Source: Acidaminococcus sp. (lineage in GTDB: Bacteria; Bacillota; Negativicutes; Acidaminococcales; Acidaminococcaceae). Taken from it: a stretch of 64,000 bases of DNA. Position numbers and translations under genes: made by a program. The notes beneath the pieces were generated by a model. It ran no database searches. It saw only the letters and a list, made by a program, of their open reading frames with translations, and was not told the origin of the DNA. Position 1 is the first letter of the stretch; each line of letters opens with the position of its first letter. The stretch lies in the NCBI GenBank assembly GCA_022482815.1, contig JAKVOM010000001.1, positions 2,686,946-2,750,945 of the forward strand, given 5' to 3'. Shown in pieces: positions 40,259-47,995 of the stretch.

Positions 40259-43213
40259 TCAAAACTTCCAGTTGATTCCGGCACGAATGTTGTACGTTCT
40301 TGAAAAGTCATTTCCAAAGTACCTCTCCGCATCGAGATAGAAATATTGTTTATCCCCAATCTTGCTGCTATATCCCAGACCTACAACGCCCCACGTACCG
40401 CTTTGGTCGGCTTCGTTCACCAGACGGTCACTGCCATAACGAACGGTTACATCGTTACCATCCAGAAATTCATGGAGCAAACTTGCCTTGAAGTACAGCT
40501 TGCTGTCCGTCCTTTCATCAAGGTTCTGAACCAGGTCAAAGCCCAGACGCCCGATGAGGCTCCAATCATGGTCACTATCGACATGCAGCCCCTGAGAATC
40601 TTCGTAATCATAGCCACCGATGTAGGACAGCTGCAGCTGTGCCTGCGGCACAAAACTCCATTTTTCGTCGAGCTTATTGACCCGGCCGTATTCCGTGGAG
40701 AGGCTGTACACGTCCTGGCTGTAGTCCCCGTCATATTTAAGGCCCGTATGATGATCAACAGCACCGTATTCCGTCTTCACATGATGGTACTTGAAATAGT
40801 TATCCCAGTAGCTGTGTGTTCCCTGTTTCCAGGCCGGCTTCTTCGCCATTTCTTCTGCACTCGGGTAATATTCATGCGTATCGAACAGGCTCACCGTAAA
40901 GTCGCGTATTTCGAGGTCACCGCCGTACCCTTCCCAGCTGCCCGATTCCTTTCCGTAGGATACAGAGGCACTGAATCGGTCATTTCGTTCCTCATCCTGG
41001 CGGGTTACAACAGTATAGCCCAGTTCGTACGTGTTTCCGTCTACCTCACCGACGCCGTCGACGCCGAGGTTGCGGTATCTCAGACGCACCCAGCCGCCCT
41101 GGTCCGCACCCGGCGTGAAGTACACGATCTGACCGGTACGGTCCGTAAACGTATCAAGGTCCGTCACGTAACGCCACACAATGTCCCGAGTTTTAGCTGG
41201 TGTAACGGCACCGGCGTTCTCTTCTACCGCAGTTGATTTTACAAGGTAGATGTTCGTGGCGTCGTCTCCGCCGTACAAGCTGGCGACCGTCGCCTGTGAC
41301 GGTTTTTCACCATCATCGTAGTTCTCATCTGCGTCGGGGTCCTCGGAAATGGTACGGTAGTCAACGGTCAGGACGTCGTTATAAAGGCCATCGACCGCGT
41401 AATACGTTCTTCCTTCCGTAAATCCGCCGCCGGAATTTTTCACCGTAGCAAACCGCACGGCGTCGCCGTCACTCATCTGGTTGTTCAGCTCACTCAGATT
41501 TTTCACGACAAGTGTCTGCGAGTCAGACGTTCCGTTCACGACGTAAATCATGTCGCTCTGGGAATGATCCGCGTAGTTGAGGTCGAGGGCCCACGTGTGA
41601 GAACCCGTGACGGTTCCGACTTGCAGCGCTTCGCCGCCGTCCTGGTAATAAACCGTGCCGCCATTACCCGAAAGACTCGTGAGGGAGCTGGAATCGGTCA
41701 TAAGCCAGACAGCACTGTCATTGAGTTCCAAGTTGATCGTGCCGATTTGCTCTTCCGTTGCTTCCCCGTTTTGGTAAGCTAAGAGTCCCGTATCAGATTC
41801 ACCGGTCCAAAGGGCCGTATCACTGAACGTCAAATCAGCCGTTCCTTCTTCTGTTGCTTCCACATTTCCTGTCAGATAGGAATCAGACCCCGCAAAAACG
41901 ACATTCGCTTCGCTCCCCGTTCCTATTACGGAAATCAGACCATCCACCTGTTTAGCCGATTCGGTATCTTCCGCAGTAACCGTACCGCCGTCCGATACAG
42001 TGATAGCGCTTTCGGTGCCGGAGAGAACCGCCCCTGCTTCGAAAGTTATCGTACCGCCACTGGAAGCGACATCTGTATCTGCAGTAACTTCCGTATCCGA
42101 ATGAAGCGTCACTGTTCCGCCGGAAGCAGAAATTCCCGTTTCCAACGCACCGATTACAGCATTTCCGTCATAATCTGCCGCATCACCGCCGATGAAAATA
42201 CCTTCGCCGGCGGTAAATTCGGTCGTACCGCTTTCATTCAGGATACCATACCCCATCTCTCCGGTAATATTGGTAGCGCCTCCGCTCTCAGAAGTAATCG
42301 TACCGCCGTTATTATGGACGGCTGCGGTGTCGTCATAGTCGATGGTATTTACGATGTCGACGTCGCTCCCTGCGTCCATCTCAAAAGCAGCGCTGCCGGC
42401 GATATACACGACGTCTTTATTCATAAATGTGCCGGTAGGCGTCGTAGTCCATGTCCACAGCCGGATATCGCGCCCTGCAGTAAACGTCTGCTCTCCCTCT
42501 GAAAGTGCTTTGAGAGCAGAACCGGCCGCATTCACAAGAATCGAACCGGACTCACTTTCAAACAGCGCATTACCTTTAGAATTTGTGGCAACACCGAGGG
42601 AGTTTACATCAATTACAATATTCCCCGTCATATTGACCCTGGAAACGCTCTCTTTTTTTGTCGAAAAACCAGCGTAGGAAGCAGCCTCTGTCTCCTGACT
42701 AGTAATTGTTAACGAGTTTCCATTAATTTCAATCAGGCCGCCAGTCCCGGAATTCATGACTTTGTTTCCCATGTCTTGCCTCGTGTTCAATGAAACATCA
42801 CCGGCATTCAGGATTTGGACTGTATCATTACTTGTCCCGTCACCCTTGTCTAAAATACCAATAATGACATAATTTACATCCATTGATAAATCATAGCCTT
42901 GCATATCCAGAGAAATCGTACCATCACTGGCTCCATTTCCCATGCCAATCATGTACAGATTGCCAACTCCTTGTGAAATTGAAACATCTGAAACTGCTTT
43001 GGCAGAAATTGTTCTGCCGCTTTCACTTGTTCCCCTAAAATTGGCAAAAGTATCACTGGGTAAGCTGTAAGTTCCGCCGATGGTAGTTTCCTGCCCGGGC
43101 TGCAAATACGAAGCTTCTCCCTGCGGCACAGCGCAGAGATACGGAAAAGCCGCTGCCGCAAGGGCTAGTAGTATGCTCTTTGTTAAGTTGCGACTCCTCT
43201 TCAACCTTCCCAC
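40259..43213 (-). CDS. Autotransporter, array subfamily I, member 1
   Basis: 984 residues from the GTG at 43213, chosen because GGAGG lies nine bases upstream and because it aligns with the starts of members 2 and 3; an open frame continues to an ATG at 43351. The signal peptide is LTKSILLALAAAAFPYLCAV to QGEAS. Passenger residues ~45-690 are rich in Gly/Thr/Ser/Asp with beta-helix spacing (GTGSEANVVFAGSDSYLTGN). The barrel of ~290 residues runs from RDIVWRYVTDLDTF to NIRAGINWKF. Between about 40625 and 41274 its DNA is the same as member 3 as far as I can see, while its last ~300 bases follow member 2: a mosaic. Role inferred: surface antigen or adhesin. Confidence 0.92.
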   Translation of the reverse strand: MGRLKRSRNLTKSILLALAAAAFPYLCAVPQGEASYLQPGQETTIGGTYSLPSDTFANFRGTSESGRTISAKAVSDVSISQGVGNLYMIGMGNGASDGTISLDMQGYDLSMDVNYVIIGILDKGDGTSNDTVQILNAGDVSLNTRQDMGNKVMNSGTGGLIEINGNSLTITSQETEAASYAGFSTKKESVSRVNMTGNIVIDVNSLGVATNSKGNALFESESGSILVNAAGSALKALSEGEQTFTAGRDIRLWTWTTTPTGTFMNKDVVYIAGSAAFEMDAGSDVDIVNTIDYDDTAAVHNNGGTITSESGGATNITGEMGYGILNESGTTEFTAGEGIFIGGDAADYDGNAVIGALETGISASGGTVTLHSDTEVTADTDVASSGGTITFEAGAVLSGTESAITVSDGGTVTAEDTESAKQVDGLISVIGTGSEANVVFAGSDSYLTGNVEATEEGTADLTFSDTALWTGESDTGLLAYQNGEATEEQIGTINLELNDSAVWLMTDSSSLTSLSGNGGTVYYQDGGEALQVGTVTGSHTWALDLNYADHSQSDMIYVVNGTSDSQTLVVKNLSELNNQMSDGDAVRFATVKNSGGGFTEGRTYYAVDGLYNDVLTVDYRTISEDPDADENYDDGEKPSQATVASLYGGDDATNIYLVKSTAVEENAGAVTPAKTRDIVWRYVTDLDTFTDRTGQIVYFTPGADQGGWVRLRYRNLGVDGVGEVDGNTYELGYTVVTRQDEERNDRFSASVSYGKESGSWEGYGGDLEIRDFTVSLFDTHEYYPSAEEMAKKPAWKQGTHSYWDNYFKYHHVKTEYGAVDHHTGLKYDGDYSQDVYSLSTEYGRVNKLDEKWSFVPQAQLQLSYIGGYDYEDSQGLHVDSDHDWSLIGRLGFDLVQNLDERTDSKLYFKASLLHEFLDGNDVTVRYGSDRLVNEADQSGTWGVVGLGYSSKIGDKQYFYLDAERYFGNDFSRTYNIRAGINWKF

Positions 43214-43530
43214 CAAAATACGCCTCCATATCACGAACCTGAAAACAAATTCTCCACGCCTGTTTTCATTTATTTCCATATTTTCTGTCTCTTTTATTGA
43301 CGGCACAGATTCACTCATTTTCAATATGATGGCAGACAGACCTCTGTACAATACTGCAGATTGTATTCATCCGCACAGGAAATCATCCTGGACATGCTTT
43401 GACAGAATTTTTTGAGCTTCTACTTTTTCCTGCACCATGTGAAGCATAATCTATCTTCATTACTAAGTTAAGTTCTTTTCTGTTTCTGATAGACTCTTCA
43501 GAAGGCTCTGTTGGGTCTGGTGCCTTTTCC
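43214..43530. other. Short gap with upstream open frame
   Basis: The frame of the preceding gene stays open to 43351 but without coding-like composition or ribosome site. No AT-rich promoter block like those of members 2 and 3 is present, so the promoter of member 1 may have been replaced by recombination. Confidence 0.4.
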
Positions 43531-44010
43531 TCAGAACTTCCAATTGATTCCGGCACGAATGTTGTACGTTCTTGAAAAGTCATTTCCAAAGTACCTCTCC
43601 GCATCCAGATAGAAGTACTGCTTCTCCCCTATTTTGCTGCTATAGCCAAGACCTACAACGCCCCACGTACCACTCTGGTCGGCTTCGTTCACCAGACGGT
43701 CACTGCCGTAACTTACGGTCACATCGTTGCCATCCAGGAATTCATGGAGCAAACTTGCCTTGAAGTACAGCTTGCTGTCCGTCTTTTCATCAAGGTTCCT
43801 TACCAGATCAAAGCCCAGGCGGCCAATGAGACTCCAGTCATGGTCGCCGTCCACGTGCAGGCCCTGGGAATCTTCGTAATCATAGCCGCCGAGGTAAGAC
43901 AGCTGCAGCTGTGCCTGCGGCACAAAGCTCCACTTTTCGTCGAGCTTATTGATCCGGCCGTATTCCGTGGAGAGGCTGTACACGTCCTGGCTGTAGTCCC
44001 CGTCATAATT
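43531..44010 (-). pseudogene. Barrel-only fragment of a subfamily I autotransporter
   Basis: About 160 codons, DYSQDVYSLSTEYGRINKLD to NIRAGINWKF, are nearly identical to the last part of the barrels at 40259 and 44404. Identity to the paralogs stops abruptly at about 44010 (CCCCGTCATA), where an AT-rich stretch resembling the upstream region of array genes begins. Signal peptide, passenger and two thirds of the barrel are absent, so no functional product is expected. It looks like a deletion between a gene's upstream region and its 3' end. It could serve as donor for gene conversion. Confidence 0.85.
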
Positions 44011-44403
44011 GAATTAAATTTTCTACTGTATATTTTATAGTAACAATTTAATATCGTCCAGTAATAATTATAAAAATTATTTAATTTAAATAAAAAGAAT
44101 ACCAGATGTTACAAATATTGCAGTTACGCTGACGCAAAAATAAAAGTGCCAGCCTCTTGTCAATCTTAGTTAAGTTAAACCATAAGGTTTGGAATTCCTC
44201 TACAAACTCTTAAGGAGAGCCTGCCTTGCGGTGGAAGATAGCTTTAACAAAACAAAAATCAAGGCACACGCTCCATTAAAAAGCGCATGCCTCAATGCCA
44301 CAATTACTTTTCTATTTACCGTTTCCAAGCTCTAACCGCCATAGCTGCCGAAGGCAGTCACAGCATCACAGTTTTTTTTTGCGCGAAGCGCCACAGCATT
44401 TAT
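44011..44403. other. Gap: promoter-like AT block and downstream repeats
   Basis: 44011-44110 is AT-rich and resembles the regions upstream of members 2 and 3 (TGTATATTTTATAGTAACAA versus TGTATATTTTACAGTAACGA at 51178). 44165-44250 is family-F-like. 44262-44310 has a hairpin (GGCACACGCT/AGCGCATGCC), and 44345-44400 is an inverse family C copy (TTTGCGCGAAGCGCCACAGC), directly after the stop of member 2. The same hairpin-plus-C block follows the gene at 58546. Confidence 0.6.
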
Positions 44404-47361
44404 TTAAAACTTCCAGTTGACTCCAGCCCTAACGTTATATGTGTGGGAAAAGTTATTGCCAAAATACCTCTCCGCATCCAGATAGAAGTACTGTTTATCT
44501 CCGATCTTGCTGCTATATCCCAGACCTACGACACCCCACGTACCGCTTTGGTCGGCTTCGTTCACCAGACGGTCACTGCCATAACGAACGGTTACATCGT
44601 TACCATCCAGAAATTCATGGAGCAAACTTGCCTTGAAGTACAGCTTGCTGTCCGTCTTTTCATCAAGGTTCCGAACCAGGTCAAAGCCCAGGCGCCCGAT
44701 AAGGCTCCAATCATGGTCACTATCGACATGCAGCCCCTGGGAATCTTCGTAATCATAACCGCCGAGGTACGATAGCTGCAGCTGTGCCTGCGGCACAAAA
44801 CTCCATTTTTCGTCGAGCTTATTGACCCGGCCGTATTCCGTGGAGAGGCTGTACACGTCCTGGCTGTAGTCCCCGTCATATTTAAGGCCCGTATGATGAT
44901 CAACAGCACCGTATTCCGTCTTCACATGATGGTACTTGAAGTAGTTATCCCAGTAGCTGTGTGTTCCCTGTTTCCAGGCCGGCTTCTTCGCCATTTCTTC
45001 TGCACTCGGGTAATATTCATGCGTATCGAACAGGCTCACCGTAAAGTCGCGTATTTCGAGGTCACCGCCGTACCCTTCCCAGCTGCCCGATTCCTTTCCG
45101 TAGGATACAGAGGCACTGAATCGGTCTTTTCGTTCATCATTCTGACGGGATACGGTCGTATACCCCAGTTCGTACGTGTTTCCGTCGACTTCACCAACAC
45201 CATCCACGCCGAGGTTGCGATATCTGAGGCGCACCCAGCCGCCCTGGTCCGCACCCGGCGTGAAGTATACACTTTGGCCGGTACGGTTCGTGAAGGTATC
45301 GAGGTCCGTCACATAACGCCACACAATGTCGCGAGTTTCGCTTGGTGTAACTGCACCGGCGTTTTCTTCCACTTCGGTTGATTTCACAAGGTAGATATTC
45401 GTAGCGTCGTCACCGCCGTACAGGCTGGCAACCGTCGCCTGTAACGGTTTTTCACCGTCATCGTAGTTCTCATCTGCATCGGGATCCTCAGAAATCGTAC
45501 GATAGTCGACGGTCAGGGCATCGTTATAAAGGCCACTTGCCACATAATATGTCGTGCCTTCGTTGAAGCCGCCTCCGGCGTACTTCACGGTAGCAAAGCG
45601 CACGGCATCGCCGTCACTCATCTGGCTGTTCAGCTCACTTAGATTCTTTACGACAAGCGTCTGGGTATCAGACGTACCGTTTACGACATAAATCATATCG
45701 CTTTGGGAATGGTCCGTGTAGTTGAGGTCGAGTGCCCAGGTGTGGGAGCCCGTAACGGTTCCGACCTGCAGAGCCTCGCCGCCGTCCTGATAGTAGACCG
45801 TGCCGCCATTGCCGGAAAGGCTCGTGAGAGAGCTGGAATCCGTCATGAGCCAGACAGCGCTGTCGTTGAGTTCGAGATTAATTGTACCGGTTTGTTCTTC
45901 CGCCATTTCTCCGCTTTGGTAAGCTAAGAGCCCTGTATCGGACTTGCCGGTCCAAAGGGCCGTATCACTGAACGTCAAATCAGCCGTTCCTTCTTCTGTT
46001 GCTTCCACATTTCCTGTCAGATAGGAATCAGACCCGTTAAATACAACATCTGCCTTGCTTCCCGTCCCCGACACGGAGATCAGGCCTTTTACCTGTTTAG
46101 CAGAAGCGGTGTCTTCCGCAGAAACCGTGCCGCTGCCATCGACAAGGACAGCGCCTTCCGACCCATTAAGGACAACTCCCTTTGCAAAGGTCACCGTACC
46201 GCCATTTGAAACGACAGCCTGCTGCGCCGTAACTTCCGTATCCGAATGCAGTGTAACCGCTCCGTTTGCGGCAGCGATTCCCTTTTCCAAAGCGCCGACG
46301 ACTTCATCTCCGGCAGAATCCCACGCATCGCCGCCGATATAGATTCCGCCGCCCGCCGTAAGGTCAATCGTTCCCTTGTCGTTGATAATGCCGTTTCCCG
46401 TTTCACCGGTAATCACAGTTGTACCGCCGCTTACGGACGTTACCGTACCGCCGTCATTATGGAGGCCCACTGTTCCGTCGTAATCAATCGTATTGACGAT
46501 ATCAATGTTAGCCCTTGCATTCATATCAAGAGCAGCGCCGCCGGTGACATACACCACGTCTTTATTCGTAAAAGTAGGGCTGCTGTCTGCCGTAGTCCAC
46601 GTCCACAACTGGATATCCTTCCCTGCTTTGAAGGTCTGCTGGCCTCCTGAGCGTCCCTTAAAAGCCGATCCGGCGGCATTTACCAGGATCGAACCGGATT
46701 CACTTTCAAAAGACGCATCGCATTGATTATTCACGGTTACGCCGAGTGAATTCACATTGACCGCAATATCCCCCGTCGTGTTGACTCTGGAAACACTTTG
46801 GCGATTTGTCACAAATCCCGGATAAGAGTTAGACTCTGAGTCCTGGCTCGAGATGGTCAATGAGTCGCCCTGAATTTCAAGCAGACCGTTAATTCCGGAA
46901 TTCATGACTTTGTTAGTGCTTTCATTCTCAGTACTCAGCGTAACATCGCCGGCATTCAGAATCTGGATGGTATTATTGCGGGTTCCGGCATTGTTATCAT
47001 TCAGGACCCCGATAACGACGTAAGTTACGTTCATTGACAAATCGTGACCCTGCATATCCAGAGAAATCGTGTCATTACTGGCCCCGTTTCCCATACCGAT
47101 AGCATAGCGTCCGCCGGCCCCCTGCGAAACCGAAACATCCGAAACAGCTTTGACAGAAATTGTCATGCCGCTTTCACCGCGCCCGTTAAAATTCGCAAAG
47201 GTATCGTTTCCGAGGCAATAGGATCCACCGATTGTCGTCTCCTGACCAGGCCACAGGTTCGAAGCTGCCACCTGCGGCACAGCGCAAAAATACGGAATTG
47301 CCGCCACTAGGGCTGTGAGTATCCTCTTTGTCAAGTAGTACGTCTTGTCTGACCTTCTCAT
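44404..47361 (-). CDS. Autotransporter, array subfamily I, member 2
   Basis: The 985 residues start at the ATG at 47361 with CGGAGG nine bases upstream. Signal peptide: MRRSDKTYYLTKRILTALVA to VPQVAAS. The start of the mature protein (NLWPGQETTIGGSYCLGNDT) and most of the passenger align with members 1 and 3, but with many substitutions in residues ~60-420. The region from TGNVEATEEGTADLTFSDTA onward is strongly conserved. The barrel from RDIVWRYVTDLDTF ends YNVRAGVNWKF. No disruption is seen. Upstream AT-rich DNA (47490-47620) with TTGGAC-N16-TATACA may be its promoter. Family C repeats follow the stop. Confidence 0.93.
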   Translation of the reverse strand: MRRSDKTYYLTKRILTALVAAIPYFCAVPQVAASNLWPGQETTIGGSYCLGNDTFANFNGRGESGMTISVKAVSDVSVSQGAGGRYAIGMGNGASNDTISLDMQGHDLSMNVTYVVIGVLNDNNAGTRNNTIQILNAGDVTLSTENESTNKVMNSGINGLLEIQGDSLTISSQDSESNSYPGFVTNRQSVSRVNTTGDIAVNVNSLGVTVNNQCDASFESESGSILVNAAGSAFKGRSGGQQTFKAGKDIQLWTWTTADSSPTFTNKDVVYVTGGAALDMNARANIDIVNTIDYDGTVGLHNDGGTVTSVSGGTTVITGETGNGIINDKGTIDLTAGGGIYIGGDAWDSAGDEVVGALEKGIAAANGAVTLHSDTEVTAQQAVVSNGGTVTFAKGVVLNGSEGAVLVDGSGTVSAEDTASAKQVKGLISVSGTGSKADVVFNGSDSYLTGNVEATEEGTADLTFSDTALWTGKSDTGLLAYQSGEMAEEQTGTINLELNDSAVWLMTDSSSLTSLSGNGGTVYYQDGGEALQVGTVTGSHTWALDLNYTDHSQSDMIYVVNGTSDTQTLVVKNLSELNSQMSDGDAVRFATVKYAGGGFNEGTTYYVASGLYNDALTVDYRTISEDPDADENYDDGEKPLQATVASLYGGDDATNIYLVKSTEVEENAGAVTPSETRDIVWRYVTDLDTFTNRTGQSVYFTPGADQGGWVRLRYRNLGVDGVGEVDGNTYELGYTTVSRQNDERKDRFSASVSYGKESGSWEGYGGDLEIRDFTVSLFDTHEYYPSAEEMAKKPAWKQGTHSYWDNYFKYHHVKTEYGAVDHHTGLKYDGDYSQDVYSLSTEYGRVNKLDEKWSFVPQAQLQLSYLGGYDYEDSQGLHVDSDHDWSLIGRLGFDLVRNLDEKTDSKLYFKASLLHEFLDGNDVTVRYGSDRLVNEADQSGTWGVVGLGYSSKIGDKQYFYLDAERYFGNNFSHTYNVRAGVNWKF

Positions 47362-47995
47362 TAGCACTCACCTCCGTATTGCGGACATAACGACAAATCC
47401 TATTTACTTATCTGCCGAATTTATTGTTATATTTTCTGTTCTTTTACCACCCTTCCGCAGGTGATAATTTTTTCTTTTTTACACGTAAAATATTATTTAT
47501 TATTAGAAATTATTTTAAGAATTGTATTTATTAAATGTTTCTCTTATATATTGTATAACAATACTATTATGTAGTCCAATATTAATTATTAGAATAAATT
47601 ATTAGTAGTAAATAAAATAATAAATGTTACAATCATTGCAGTTTGGAGATGAGTAATCTTTTGCCCATAGTCGAATGGTGACTTTCTTTTAGAAAAAGCG
47701 CCTTAAACTTTTGACGTCTGACATTTATTCCCGGTTTGCCAGCAGAATAGTATGGTCTGACGGCAAAAAGGGAATAAAAAAGAGTAAAAAATAAAACCTG
47801 AAATTTAGGTTAACCGCTAAAATTCAGGTTTTATATATATTTGAATCAAAAGCTTTAATACGCTGTTGCAGACGGGGCCAAATGCCATATCTAAAAGCCA
47901 TAAGCGCTTTTGTAGTATCGTTTTCAAAGCTTTATTACCATTGCTGCCGAAGGCAGCCACAGCTTTCTCTTTGCGCGAAGCGCCAAGGCTTTTAG
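47362..47995. repeat. Gap: AT-rich promoter region, element D copy 2 and family B/C repeats
   Basis: 47460-47640 is the AT-rich upstream region of member 2. 47694-47760 is family B. 47785-47920 is element D (AATAAAACCTGAAATTTAGG/AATTCAGGTTTTAT hairpin) joined to inverse family B (CAGACGGGGCCAAATGCCAT), i.e. the inverse of 36829-36965. 47942-47993 is inverse family C, ending at the stop codon of member 3. Confidence 0.65.

Noticed and set aside
40346-41236. Long + strand open frame antisense to the autotransporter barrel (296 codons), with similar ones at 48485-48973, 51691-52422, 28474-29424 and 55937-56830
   Set aside because: They repeat wherever the barrel or passenger is conserved, have no ribosome sites or family similarity, and come from the codon bias of the minus-strand genes.
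43214-43351. Start of the first array autotransporter at the ATG at 43351
   Set aside because: It would put 46 extra residues before the signal peptide. The GTG at 43213 has a ribosome site and aligns with the starts of the paralogs.
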